From: Methanobacteriota archaeon
Lineage (GTDB): Archaea; Halobacteriota; Methanomicrobia; Methanomicrobiales; Methanomicrobiaceae
Length of the DNA: 64,000 bases
NCBI GenBank assembly: GCA_023396365.1
Contig: JAEWWL010000019.1
Coordinates: 36,900-100,899 of the forward strand
Direction: 5' to 3'
Below, one piece after another: positions 53,027 through 62,699 of the stretch (position 1 is the stretch's first letter; each line of letters starts with the position of its first letter). A program made the position numbers and the translations under genes. The notes beneath the pieces are model-generated. The model was given only the letters and a program-made list of their open reading frames with translations, made no database searches and was not told the DNA's origin.

Positions 53027-55411
53027 TTAATTAACAATCATTGTATTAACATCCAGGATTGGAAGAACATCACCATCTCCTGGTATTGTAACTCCGCTGA
53101 CTCCCGGGCAGTTGCCGATTATGTTGCTGACCGGTTTTACTACAACTTCCTGCTGGCCTTCAACAATATCGACAGGTATGCAGCACTTTGTCCCTTTGTA
53201 CTGAACAATCACCACAACGCCGTTTTCCTTTACAGGGCCAAACATCTGATCAAGTCTGTTTATCTGCAAAACTTCATCCCTGAGCAGAATTGCCTCACTT
53301 TTACCTATACGGGTTAACTTGGAGAAATCAACTTTTGCAACCTCTACAACTGTATTGATTGGGATTGCACATCTCTTCTCATTTATCCTGACCATCATTA
53401 CCTCAATAATGGCCATTGTCGGAGGCAGGGTCAGTATAAATTTAGTGCCTTTGCCTTCTTTTGTCTCAACCTTAATTGATCCTTTGAGTGATTCGATTGC
53501 ACCCTTAACAACGTCAAGGCCCACACCTCTGCCGCTAATATCTGTTATAACTTCTGCTGTTGAGAATCCTGGCATGAAAAGGAAGTTTGGAATGTCTTCA
53601 TGCGGGTATGTGGGCGCTTCATCCTTAGAAATCAGCCCTCTTTTTATTGCTGTATTGAGAACTTTTTTCCTGTTTATTCCTGCACCGTCATCAGTGAGTT
53701 CAATGATAACATTTCCCTGTTCTCTTCGTGCAGAAAGCTGAAGTGTTCCTTTGCCCTGTTTTCCTGACGCAACCCTTTCATCAGGCGTTTCTATTCCATG
53801 ATTAACGCCATTTCTTATCAGGTGCAAAAGCGGGTCGCCGAGATTGTCGATGACACTTCTGTCAAGCTCTGTTTCACCGCCGGTCATGATGAATTCAACT
53901 TCTTTGCCGTCATGATGGGCGACATCTCTGACTACCCGGGGGAACCTGTTGAATATCTGGTTTAACGGAATCATCCGTATATACATCATAAGGTTTTGAA
54001 GATCGGAGATTGACCTGCTTACCATATTAAGAGCCTCATCCATCTCTTTAATCTGGTGATCTTTTGCAATCTGCTTTAATCTTCCACCGTTAATTACAAG
54101 ATCCTCAACAAGATTCATCATCTGGTCAAGACGATGAATATCTACTCTTATATTTTTGACCTCTTTTTTCCTGCCGGAATCAGAACAGCGCTCTTTTCTG
54201 GGGATTTTTTCTTTTTCCTCTTCTTCTTCATCCTCGCAGATTTCATCCTCAGAAGTATCTGCTTGTACAGGCTCTATTTGATCTGTGTTTTGGGTTTCTT
54301 CTTTTGTTTGTGTCTCTTTGGAATCCGGCTCACTTTTCTCTTCCGAAGATTTGGATGATGATATTAAAACTTCTTTTATATCTGAACCTGAACATGCCTT
54401 TAAAAGATCGGTTTGGGAAGAATCACTGGATATGACAACTTCAAAATAATCATCAATATCTCCTGAATCAATCTGTTCTGCGGTCGGTGTAGATGAAAGA
54501 ATTGTTCCATGCCTTTCAAGGTTATTGAGAATAATCATTGCCCTGATATCTTTCATTGAGCATTCAGGGGTTATTGTAATTTTTAGTGTGTATATTGGGG
54601 CAGTCTCTTCTGCATCATCACCAATCGGCTCAATTTCAACACTGGAGATGTCAGTTACAGATGCAGCGCTTTTTAGTGCATCCTCTCCGGAATCGCTTTC
54701 TATGATGACTTCAAGAGTCTCATCTATTATTCCTTCATCAAGCTCCTCCATTGTCGGGGTGCTTGAAATAATGCTTCCTACGTCCTCGAGATTTTGAAGG
54801 ACTATCATCGCCCTTACATCTTTCATCCCGCATTCAGGAGAGAGTGTAACTGTAAGCCTGTATTTTTGTATTTTGGGAATTACCGGGGCTGCTATGCCCT
54901 GGTCTTCTGAATCCTCATCTGATGTATATTCCTGAGCAATAATATGTTCGATGATATCATCAGGAGCCTTTGCCTTTTTCTTTGAAGATGAACTCTTTGC
55001 AGGTGCTTTTCCGGAATCATCGTCTGCTTTGTGCTCCTCATACTTTTTTAATTCAGCAATTAGATCGGCAGACTCAATGGCAGAACTGTCACCTCCGTTT
55101 TCGATGTCTTCAATCATCTCTTCAATTCTGTCAGTGCATGCCAAGAGAAGATCAGTTAATTTTGGGGAGATATCATTTTGTCCGCTTCTAATGGAGTGAA
55201 ATACATCCTCCATCTTATGACAGAGATGTTCCATCTCGGAATAACCCATAGATGCAGACATTCCTTTTAGTGTATGCGCAGATCTGAAAATTTCATCAAT
55301 GGCGGCCTCATCAGAGCCTTCTTCAAGAATGAGTATATTGTTTACAATATTCTCATGATTCTCGATGGATTCTGCAACAAAGAGTTTTCTGTATGAATCT
55401 TCATCTGACAT
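53027..55411 (-). CDS. cheA: Chemotaxis histidine kinase CheA with two P2-like domains
   Basis: Central kinase of archaeal chemotaxis. Domains in the 794 residues: HPt with the phosphoacceptor His46 in AHTLKGM; a tandem pair of P2-like domains (about 184-266 and 277-356), both with the pattern LTVTLSPECGMKDVRAMI / LKITITPECSMKDIRAMI; an acidic linker; dimerisation domain; HATPase with the N, G1 and G2 boxes (HLIRNGVNHG, DDGAGI, GRGVGLDVV); and a C-terminal CheW-like domain. The duplicated P2 is unusual. GGGGTGA precedes the ATG. Confidence 0.95.
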   Translation of the reverse strand: MSDEDSYRKLFVAESIENHENIVNNILILEEGSDEAAIDEIFRSAHTLKGMSASMGYSEMEHLCHKMEDVFHSIRSGQNDISPKLTDLLLACTDRIEEMIEDIENGGDSSAIESADLIAELKKYEEHKADDDSGKAPAKSSSSKKKAKAPDDIIEHIIAQEYTSDEDSEDQGIAAPVIPKIQKYRLTVTLSPECGMKDVRAMIVLQNLEDVGSIISSTPTMEELDEGIIDETLEVIIESDSGEDALKSAASVTDISSVEIEPIGDDAEETAPIYTLKITITPECSMKDIRAMIILNNLERHGTILSSTPTAEQIDSGDIDDYFEVVISSDSSQTDLLKACSGSDIKEVLISSSKSSEEKSEPDSKETQTKEETQNTDQIEPVQADTSEDEICEDEEEEEKEKIPRKERCSDSGRKKEVKNIRVDIHRLDQMMNLVEDLVINGGRLKQIAKDHQIKEMDEALNMVSRSISDLQNLMMYIRMIPLNQIFNRFPRVVRDVAHHDGKEVEFIMTGGETELDRSVIDNLGDPLLHLIRNGVNHGIETPDERVASGKQGKGTLQLSARREQGNVIIELTDDGAGINRKKVLNTAIKRGLISKDEAPTYPHEDIPNFLFMPGFSTAEVITDISGRGVGLDVVKGAIESLKGSIKVETKEGKGTKFILTLPPTMAIIEVMMVRINEKRCAIPINTVVEVAKVDFSKLTRIGKSEAILLRDEVLQINRLDQMFGPVKENGVVVIVQYKGTKCCIPVDIVEGQQEVVVKPVSNIIGNCPGVSGVTIPGDGDVLPILDVNTMIVN

Positions 55412-55418
55412 AAATCAT

Positions 55419-56441
55419 TCACCCCATTTCGGAAACTGATTTCATCAGCTCCCTTGGTATTGATTTAAGCGGCAAAACCCTGTCAACACAGTTTCGTTCA
55501 AGAGCGGAGCGTGCCATGCCATATACAAGGCAGTCTTCTTCTCTTACAACAATAGTTTTTCCGCCTGCATTTTTTATTGCGGCCATTCCTTCTCCGCCGT
55601 CACTGCCCATACCGCTTAATATTGCAGCAACTATTTTTGAGCCATAGACTTTGGGAGCAGAGCTGAATGTTTTATCAACAGCAGGCCTCACTGCATGTAC
55701 CGGAGGCGCCTTTGAAAGTGTTATTTTTCCCCCGATTTTTCCGGAATTATCTATTGTTGCAGAGATTATTGAATGGAATCCGCCTTTTGAAACAAAGATC
55801 TTTCCAGCCTGGAGAATGTCTCCGTTTTCTGTTTCTTTAACTTCCAGAGAAGATATTCTGTTTAGTCTTTCAGCAAGTGATGCTGTAAAACCTGCCGGCA
55901 TATGCTGTGTGATAATAACTGCGGCATTCAGTTCCGGTTTTAATGCTGATACAATTGAGTCAAGCATCGGAGGTCCTCCCGCCGATGATCCAATAAGGAC
56001 AATCTTATCTGCAGGCTTTCCTGCAATTTTGGCTTTTTTTGTGACTGCAGGAATTGTTACAAGGTGCTTGATCTTTGTAATAAGCTCTGTTTCTATGCCC
56101 CTTATTTTTCCAAGATTTCTTGGTTTTAGCATAAAATCATCTGCACCCAAATCAAGGGCACGCTTTGTAAGCTCTGCATCCTTTGATGTAAGGGTGCTTA
56201 ACATCAGTATTTTTGGCGGATTATCATTGCTGCGCAGGTTTTCCAGCATCTCAATTCCGTCCATGTTGGGCATCTGAATATCAAGAGTGACTACATCAGG
56301 CGATAGCACCTCTATCTGTTTTAATGCCTTTATACCGTCCTCAGCAGTTCCAACAATTTCTATAGAAGAATCTGTTTTGAGAATATCGGTAAGCACCGTA
56401 CGCATGAATACGGAATCATCTACAATCAGGACTCTGATCAT
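55419..56441 (-). CDS. cheB: Receptor methylesterase CheB
   Basis: Removes methyl groups from, and deamidates, chemoreceptors after phosphorylation by CheA. The receiver domain (1-120) has the phosphoacceptor Asp in VVTLDIQMPNMDG. The esterase domain has the Ser in IGSSAGGP, the His in TQHMPAGFT and the Asp in GMGSDGGEG. The 340 residues are complete. Five bases after cheY. CheR is not in the window. Confidence 0.96.
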   Translation of the reverse strand: MIRVLIVDDSVFMRTVLTDILKTDSSIEIVGTAEDGIKALKQIEVLSPDVVTLDIQMPNMDGIEMLENLRSNDNPPKILMLSTLTSKDAELTKRALDLGADDFMLKPRNLGKIRGIETELITKIKHLVTIPAVTKKAKIAGKPADKIVLIGSSAGGPPMLDSIVSALKPELNAAVIITQHMPAGFTASLAERLNRISSLEVKETENGDILQAGKIFVSKGGFHSIISATIDNSGKIGGKITLSKAPPVHAVRPAVDKTFSSAPKVYGSKIVAAILSGMGSDGGEGMAAIKNAGGKTIVVREEDCLVYGMARSALERNCVDRVLPLKSIPRELMKSVSEMG

Positions 56442-56446
56442 TTTTT

Positions 56447-56809
56447 TCAGGAACTCAAAACGTTATTTACTTCCTCAAGAACTTTTGGTGCCTGGAATGG
56501 TTTTACAATATACCCCTTTGCTCCGGTTTTTATTGCAAGCTTAACCATTTGCTCCTGGCCAACGGCAGTGCACATAACAACCTTTGCATTTGGGTCTGAG
56601 GCCATGATTGCCTTAAGTGCTTCAATACCGTTCATCTTTGGCATAACTACATCCATAGTAACAAGATCAGGCTTAAGTGACTTGTACTTTTCAACAGCAT
56701 CTTCGCCGTTTTCTGCTTCCCCTACGATGTCATGAGAGCCTGAGAACAATATATTTTTCAATAGTGTTCTCATAAACATCGTATCGTCTACAACAAGGAT
56801 CCTTCCCAT
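56447..56809 (-). CDS. cheY: Chemotaxis response regulator CheY
   Basis: A 120-residue single receiver with the phosphoacceptor Asp in LVTMDVVMPKMNG, Thr in VMCTAVG and Lys in YIVKPF. In Euryarchaeota CheY-P acts on the archaellum through CheF. A gap of about 200 bases separates it from cheF, so it probably begins its own transcript; no clear ribosome-binding site precedes the ATG, and a CATAAAAG box about 30 bases upstream allows leaderless expression. Confidence 0.94.
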   Translation of the reverse strand: MGRILVVDDTMFMRTLLKNILFSGSHDIVGEAENGEDAVEKYKSLKPDLVTMDVVMPKMNGIEALKAIMASDPNAKVVMCTAVGQEQMVKLAIKTGAKGYIVKPFQAPKVLEEVNNVLSS

Positions 56810-57006
56810 TGTGAATCGTTATTAGTTCTTTTATGAATCCTATTAAGGCTATCGAATGTTGCCAGAAATAAAAAACATATTTTTAGTGAAAAGAGGAAAA
56901 AAAATTTATTTTATCAATGTTTTCATGAATATGACATAAATATTTTAGCAAACAATCACTGAAAAATTATTGTGCAAAAATATTAATATTGAATCAAATG
57001 CAAATA

Positions 57007-57801
57007 TCAGGTCTTTACAGACTCATTTACAAATCTGACCCCTTTTGTTGTAAGCTTGACTTCCCGTCTTATCATTACAACCTCTACAAGGCCTTTCTCT
57101 ATTAATTTATCATATATTCCTTCTATCTGTTTGTTGGAGATATTTATCATGTTTTCAATTGCATGTGTATCCATTCCGCTGTAAACAAGCATTGCAACCT
57201 GGGCAGATGTTCCGTCCAGTTCACCTGATGAGACATCAAGATATTTTGTTGCGTCTTTTAAGTAATTAAACAGAATCTGAAGAGTTGTCAGCGGGCATAA
57301 TACAAAGCTTGTAACTACTTCACCTGATTCAATATGGTTTATCTGGACTACATCGTTTTCTTTGCCGGAAACTTCTCTTTTTGTAAGTTCTATGCCTGAA
57401 ACTTCATCTAAGGGAATGCACACCTGTTTTTCCTTGCTTACAAACCAGATGCCGGTTTTAAGAACTGCTATTGCACCTTTCTCCCATTTGGAGTCTTTTA
57501 CCATTACACCCCCCCTTATAGCAGGAGACATGAAATATGCTGTAAGCCTGTATGCTGTGCAGTTCATAATGACTGCACGCTTTAAAATCTGCAGAACCTT
57601 TGGAACAGAAGCCAGTTTTAGCTTCTCACCCTTTTTTGTATTGATTATTAGGATGTTTTTCTTCTCCTCCAGATCATCCACCGATTTTATTTTTATTTCG
57701 GCTGAAACAGGTGCAGGGACAGTTATTTTCTCTTCGTCAAGATCAATTTTTAGAGAGATCCATTTTCCTTCGTGTTCAAGCTTTACCGGCAACTGTGTCA
57801 T
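57007..57801 (-). CDS. cheF: Archaeal chemotaxis adaptor CheF
   Basis: Links phosphorylated CheY to the archaellum motor in Euryarchaeota. The 264 residues match the CheF (DUF439) layout: an N-terminal beta-rich region, IRGGVMVKDSKWEKGAIAVL in the middle, SGIELTKREV, and a C-terminal winged-helix-like part (MLVYSGMDTHAIENMINISNKQIEGIYDKL). Two in-frame starts exist, TTG 57810 and ATG 57801; GAGG is close to the former and far from the latter, so the start is uncertain. Placed between the archaellum genes and cheY. Confidence 0.88.
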   Translation of the reverse strand: MTQLPVKLEHEGKWISLKIDLDEEKITVPAPVSAEIKIKSVDDLEEKKNILIINTKKGEKLKLASVPKVLQILKRAVIMNCTAYRLTAYFMSPAIRGGVMVKDSKWEKGAIAVLKTGIWFVSKEKQVCIPLDEVSGIELTKREVSGKENDVVQINHIESGEVVTSFVLCPLTTLQILFNYLKDATKYLDVSSGELDGTSAQVAMLVYSGMDTHAIENMINISNKQIEGIYDKLIEKGLVEVVMIRREVKLTTKGVRFVNESVKT

Positions 57802-57830
57802 ATCAAACAAAACCTCTTTTTATATTGACT

Positions 57831-59204
57831 TTAGTTATTTATATCCTCTTCATCAGTGGCATCAGCATAATTATCTTTTGGCTCTCTTTCTATGCCAAAC
57901 TCCTCAAGAATGCTTTCAAGGTCTTCAACAAGCTCCTCACTTTCAATATTGGCATCTTTTAAGTCACGGACAAGGCTTGCCTCCTGGACAGACACCGCTT
58001 TTTTGGTATCTGATTTGAGCATTGCAAATAGATCATCATCATCTCCGCCGCCTCCCAGTGAAAGTGACATTGGTGTTTCAAACATATTGTCGTCAGAAAC
58101 CGCAGGTGATGATGATTTGGTCTGCGACCATTCTTTTGGAGGTGCAGATAATATCTCATCCTCCATCACAGGAGCTACAGAAGGCTCAGGAATTTCCTCT
58201 CCTGAGTCGCCGATTTCAATCTCTTCAATGGATTCCTCATCACCCAAATCTATTTCATCTTCAGTCTCGATTTCATCCAAATCTATCTCGTCGAAATTGT
58301 CAAGTCCGTCATCATCAAGATCCATTCCTGATATGTCGCCGTCAAGCTCATCTATCTCATGCATTCCTGATGAACTGCTTGTTGTTTCATAGTTATCATC
58401 AACGTTTTCGGAAGATGGGGAAGGGAAGCTTTCGTCATCAAGTTCGAGTTCTATTCCCTCTTTTGCAAGGATGTCTGCTATTGCTGAATCCGGAATTTCT
58501 TCTTCAAAGCCGGGCATTGAATCAGATTTTGAAATATCAGATGTTTCCTCCTCTTCAAGACCAAGGTCCATATCGTCAAAATCCGAAAAATCATTATCAT
58601 CTGATGCATTTTCTGCCAGAGGTGAATTTTCATCAAGTTTTATCTCTTCTGAATCAGGAAATTCACCTTTAATGGTTTTTTCAAGAAGGCTGTCTATCTG
58701 TTTTGTTTTTTCTTCTACAGATTTTTTTCTGCTAAAAAGGCCGCCGATGCCGGGCAATCCGGAAAATAAAGATTTCTTTGAATCAGCCGGTTCTGGTTTT
58801 TTTTCTGCATCTGATTTATCAGCTTTTTTTTCTTTTTTGTTTTTGTTTAAAAGCGGCAGCTTTTCAATCAGTGATGCAAAAGGAATCTCACGTTTTTTTG
58901 CCTTTTCATCTGAAGTTTTTTCTTTTGGCGTCTCCTGTTTCTCAGCGGGAGAATATTTTTCCTCTCCTTTTTTGCCGCTTTTAAAAGTAATGGGCTGATT
59001 AAGACTTTTTATCAGGTTTGAAGGAAGCTCTTTTATCTCTTCTATTGTAATCATCTTCAATGCAAGAAGCATTACAATTCCGGTTATTAATGCAATTAAT
59101 ATTACAACAACCGGGCTTAAGTCAATGAATGTTATTGCCGACCCTGCAATTATGATTGTCAGCATCATTATGAGTCGTTTTTTGGTGTCGTTTAGCTCTG
59201 TCAT
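57831..59204 (-). CDS. Acidic membrane-anchored protein between arlJ and cheF
   Basis: A 457-residue protein I do not recognise. Two adjacent membrane spans at the N-terminus (about 10-29 and 30-52) are followed by a Lys-rich segment (about 53-165). Then comes a long, probably disordered Asp/Glu/Ser-rich region (about 175-385, with DELD, DDMDL and GDEES patterns) and a C-terminal acidic helix (about 400-440, LVRDLKDANIESEELVEDL). It shares one base with arlJ (TAATG) and precedes cheF, so it belongs to the archaellum operon. ArlC/D/E-like genes were not seen in the window; this protein may fill a related cytoplasmic role. Confidence 0.7.
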   Translation of the reverse strand: MTELNDTKKRLIMMLTIIIAGSAITFIDLSPVVVILIALITGIVMLLALKMITIEEIKELPSNLIKSLNQPITFKSGKKGEEKYSPAEKQETPKEKTSDEKAKKREIPFASLIEKLPLLNKNKKEKKADKSDAEKKPEPADSKKSLFSGLPGIGGLFSRKKSVEEKTKQIDSLLEKTIKGEFPDSEEIKLDENSPLAENASDDNDFSDFDDMDLGLEEEETSDISKSDSMPGFEEEIPDSAIADILAKEGIELELDDESFPSPSSENVDDNYETTSSSSGMHEIDELDGDISGMDLDDDGLDNFDEIDLDEIETEDEIDLGDEESIEEIEIGDSGEEIPEPSVAPVMEDEILSAPPKEWSQTKSSSPAVSDDNMFETPMSLSLGGGGDDDDLFAMLKSDTKKAVSVQEASLVRDLKDANIESEELVEDLESILEEFGIEREPKDNYADATDEEDINN

Positions 59205-60802
59205 TATATCGCCTCAAAACCCGGAATGGTAAACATTATACTGACAAATACCGGTGCAATAATATATACTAATCCGGTTAATCCAAATAAAATACTACCG
59301 AAAAAATACAGCATGTATCTGTCTCCGCCTTTGACAATTTTTCCTGCAAGGATATTTGATACTGTAATTATCAAAACTGTAATTATAAGAAACATCTGCA
59401 TTTTATCCTCCGGAAAACTTGCAAATATGTTTATTGTGCCCATCATCGAACCTCCAACCGAAGTTGTGCTTGAGCTTAAAGCAGCTGCGGTATTGTCAAA
59501 TGTTGTCATTACACTCTCAATAGCATGCGCCATTGTAAGAAGAATATGAAAAAGAAAAACAAATATCCCGATCATTGCCATGTGCATAGGGATTAAAAGA
59601 ACAATAAAACCCATACCCAGCATCTCCCTTTTCTGCCTTAGAAGAGTCTGCTCTAGCATGGATGTGCTTACAATATGGGCCACCTCGGCAGGTCCTGCAC
59701 CCAGTTCAACAGAGTCCCTGAAAATTCCAAGGTATTTGTAGATAAGATTGCTTCCTGAATCTATTACAAATTTTTTCCAGACAAGTACTTCATCAAGACC
59801 GATATTCATTTTTGAATAGACAGAATCGATGTAAGTTCCAAGAACGTGAAGGGATTTTCGGTCCACCTTTGCAAGAGCAGGAGTGACTGTCATTCCCATA
59901 CCGCCCATAATTGACCCAAGACCCCTTATAAATACTGTGAAATCTTCATCACGCTCAATAATGTTCTGGTCATCACGCCATCCGAATACTGCAAGGGGCG
60001 CAAGAAGAATTCCTAAAAGTATACAGATTACACCGAAATTTATTCCGGAAAGGCTCATTATAATACAGGTCACTATTGCAATTGGAATTAAGAATCTTTC
60101 GAATTTTCTAACCATATTCTGTTCGTAGCTTCCGCCTTCCGGAAGATTATGGCACTTTTGATCATCCTGAATTGATTTATACATTGTAATCAGTCCAAAA
60201 GCTGAAACACCTATTGTAAGAAAATAAGAGGAATTTAGTGTTGATTCAAGATCATCAGGTGCATAAATGGCAACAGAGACCATTATAATAATTCCCACAA
60301 TTGTTGCGGAAAGCATAAGGGCGATATAGGCATCACCCCATTTTTTAAGCATTTCTGCACCCTGTTCAAATGAATTTCTAAAAACATTTCTTACTGTTCC
60401 AAGCTCTTCATTGAGAAACTCCTGGTCAGGAATGCCTGCTTCAATTGAGTTGCCGAAACGGTTTAAAAGACTTTCAACAAGAGGATTTCTTGCTCTTTCA
60501 GCAACAATACTGAGTCCTTCGGAATAGCTGTAATTCCATCTTTTAACGAAGCACTCAACCCTTTTCATGTATTTTGCCGGGATATATTCTTTTCTTTCGG
60601 AGGTATAGGCAAATATTTCTGGTCTGGATATATTGGCGTTGGTTATCGATGCCATGTAGGTTATCATGAACAAAAGATCATTGCCCATTTTTTTGTTCTC
60701 TTCTATGTCATTCAGTTTGTTCTTTAATTCTTTGACAGAATCTTCAAAAGGAAGTTTTCCTCCGTTTTTCTCCCTTAAATTTTCAAACTGTTCTTCAAAC
60801 AT
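59204..60802 (-). CDS. arlJ: Archaellum platform protein ArlJ (FlaJ)
   Basis: Polytopic membrane platform of the archaellum, a relative of type IV pilus PilC/TadC proteins. The 532 residues contain two cytoplasmic domains separated by groups of membrane spans (near 160-200, 240-275, 400-440, 470-525). The motif GAGPAEVAHIVSTSMLEQTLLRQKREMLGMG is typical of the second cytoplasmic domain (only its key part is quoted). Encoded downstream of arlI and upstream of the acidic protein, with a one-base overlap. Confidence 0.95.
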   Translation of the reverse strand: MFEEQFENLREKNGGKLPFEDSVKELKNKLNDIEENKKMGNDLLFMITYMASITNANISRPEIFAYTSERKEYIPAKYMKRVECFVKRWNYSYSEGLSIVAERARNPLVESLLNRFGNSIEAGIPDQEFLNEELGTVRNVFRNSFEQGAEMLKKWGDAYIALMLSATIVGIIIMVSVAIYAPDDLESTLNSSYFLTIGVSAFGLITMYKSIQDDQKCHNLPEGGSYEQNMVRKFERFLIPIAIVTCIIMSLSGINFGVICILLGILLAPLAVFGWRDDQNIIERDEDFTVFIRGLGSIMGGMGMTVTPALAKVDRKSLHVLGTYIDSVYSKMNIGLDEVLVWKKFVIDSGSNLIYKYLGIFRDSVELGAGPAEVAHIVSTSMLEQTLLRQKREMLGMGFIVLLIPMHMAMIGIFVFLFHILLTMAHAIESVMTTFDNTAAALSSSTTSVGGSMMGTINIFASFPEDKMQMFLIITVLIITVSNILAGKIVKGGDRYMLYFFGSILFGLTGLVYIIAPVFVSIMFTIPGFEAI

Positions 60803-60824
60803 AAAATTTCGCCTAAAAATTTTC

Positions 60825-62687
60825 TTAAAATTCTATTTTGATCAAGCCCTGCTTCTTTACTTTTGTAATCATATGGTACAGATCCCAAAAGCCAACATAT
60901 CCTGCCTTATGGAGCCTTTGAAGAATTTTAGCACGTTTTTCAACTTCAAAGTACATCTCCGACTTTTTATGATCAGGAACACCTAATAAAGTTGCGATTT
61001 TTGATTCCAGGAGGTAACTGCTTCCTCTTCCGGGAAAATCAAACTCGTCTGTAATAGGATTCCAGATAAATATTGCAACAAATGAGAATCCTTTTGATTC
61101 AGGATCATAGCCGACAAGCTCATTTATGCTAAGCATCCGCCTTACAGTTCCTCCTGAAGGTCTTCTGACTGCACTCTGGATGATGACAAGGTTGAGGTTA
61201 TCAACATGCGTCATTGGAATATTAATCGGATCACTGCAAAGACGCTGAATGAGTTTTTCAACCGATGCTGCGTGAAAAGTGCTCATGACAGGGTGTCCTG
61301 TCTGCATTGCACCAAATGCAACGGCACCCTCTGATCCTCGGATTTCTCCTACAAGGATATAGTTTGGACGCTGACGAAGTGCGGCACGAAGAAGGTCAAA
61401 CATTGTAATGTCTGATCCTTCACCTTCACCTTTCCCTTTGCCTTTTGAAACCTGTCTTGTCCAGTTTTTATGCGGAACTATAAGCTCCGGAGTATCCTCA
61501 ATTGTTACAATCTTGCTTTCAGGTGCAATGAAGGTTGTAAGCGCATTAAGACTGGTTGTTTTGCCGCTTGCAGTCTCACCGCTCATGAAAAGAGACATTC
61601 CAAACTCAATGCAAATCCAAAGGTAGCCTGCAACCAGGTAGTCAGTGGTCTTCCATTCAATGAGCTGAAGAATACTTGAAGGCTCTTCGGCAAATTTACG
61701 TATAGTAAAGTTGCTTCCGTGCTTAGAAATTTCAGTTCCGTAAACGATGTTTATACGTGAACCGTCGGGGAGTGTTGCATCAACAATAGGGTTTCTGAAA
61801 GTAATCGGTCTTTTGATGCGTTCTGCCATCTTAATGACAAAATTATCAATCTCTTCGGAATATTTAAACTCGACAGCGGACTTTAAGCCGTTGAAAATTT
61901 TATGCTCAACAAATATCGGCCCGACACCGTCACAGGTTATATCTTCATTGTAAGGGTCAGCAAGAAAAGGGTTTAAAATTCCCATTTCTACTTTATCACG
62001 TATCAGCAGATACTCAATGGATCTGAACTCTCCAAGTGTTAAAATTATTTTTCCGTCAGCTGTCTGCGGCACATTTTTTCCCGTAAGCTCCGCAGTTTCC
62101 TTTTGGGCAGTAAAATCAGTATTTAAAAATTTCACCAGTTTATCCTTAAGGCTGACCTGTTCAGTGCCTGTCTCACCTGTAAGGGCTGCATAGGTTTCTT
62201 CAGGCTTTTTTATGTACACAACCTCTTTTAAGACTCTTCTTAAGACCTCTTTTCTTTCCTCCTCTGTTATAGGGTCTTCTTCAAGGACATCAATTAAATC
62301 AACAAGTTTTTTTTCAATAAGGGGCATTGCCTCTGCAACTGAATGCATAAAAGACGGCTCAATAGGAATATAGTAATTTCTTACATCATCCTGGTCAGGG
62401 AAGATATGAATAAAAGTGAATTCATTTACAGGGTAAATGATGTTTGGGTTTTCCATGCTCTTTAAGTCTCTTTTTAATTCTGAGAAGAAAAGAGGTATGC
62501 CGTATAGGTTTACTGGAAACATCTGGAGATATTCGAGAAGATGAGGGCTTTGCGCAACGTACTCCTTCGCGTTTGCCGGAAGCATTCTGTATAGTGCTGA
62601 GGCCTCATAATTTGAGTAAAGATCTTCTTCATCCTCAACTTCTTCAGGCTGAAATGGAAGATTGATATTTGCACTAAGTGATCCCAT
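60825..62687 (-). CDS. arlI: Archaellum motor ATPase ArlI (FlaI)
   Basis: Hexameric type II/IV secretion-superfamily ATPase driving archaellum assembly and rotation. The 620 residues have an N-terminal regulatory domain, then Walker A GETASGKTTSLNAL, the Asp box, Walker B with LVGEIRGSEG and the His box STFHAASVEK. A Gly/Lys-rich loop (SKGKGKGEGEGSD) near residue 418 is a local insertion. Strong ribosome-binding site GGAGGGAAA, spacing 12 bases after the arlH stop. Confidence 0.96.
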   Translation of the reverse strand: MGSLSANINLPFQPEEVEDEEDLYSNYEASALYRMLPANAKEYVAQSPHLLEYLQMFPVNLYGIPLFFSELKRDLKSMENPNIIYPVNEFTFIHIFPDQDDVRNYYIPIEPSFMHSVAEAMPLIEKKLVDLIDVLEEDPITEEERKEVLRRVLKEVVYIKKPEETYAALTGETGTEQVSLKDKLVKFLNTDFTAQKETAELTGKNVPQTADGKIILTLGEFRSIEYLLIRDKVEMGILNPFLADPYNEDITCDGVGPIFVEHKIFNGLKSAVEFKYSEEIDNFVIKMAERIKRPITFRNPIVDATLPDGSRINIVYGTEISKHGSNFTIRKFAEEPSSILQLIEWKTTDYLVAGYLWICIEFGMSLFMSGETASGKTTSLNALTTFIAPESKIVTIEDTPELIVPHKNWTRQVSKGKGKGEGEGSDITMFDLLRAALRQRPNYILVGEIRGSEGAVAFGAMQTGHPVMSTFHAASVEKLIQRLCSDPINIPMTHVDNLNLVIIQSAVRRPSGGTVRRMLSINELVGYDPESKGFSFVAIFIWNPITDEFDFPGRGSSYLLESKIATLLGVPDHKKSEMYFEVEKRAKILQRLHKAGYVGFWDLYHMITKVKKQGLIKIEF

Positions 62688-62699
62688 ATTTTCCCTCCT

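Noticed and set aside
58150..58700. Repetitive acidic codons considered as a tandem repeat or CRISPR-like array
   Set aside because: The repetition is low-complexity protein coding (Asp, Glu, Ser) without constant repeat length or spacers.
57892..58998. Long Ser/His/Gln-rich plus-strand open frames opposite the acidic archaellum-linked protein
   Set aside because: They are complements of Asp/Glu/Ser codon repeats, so open frames arise by composition; no start signal or family pattern is seen.
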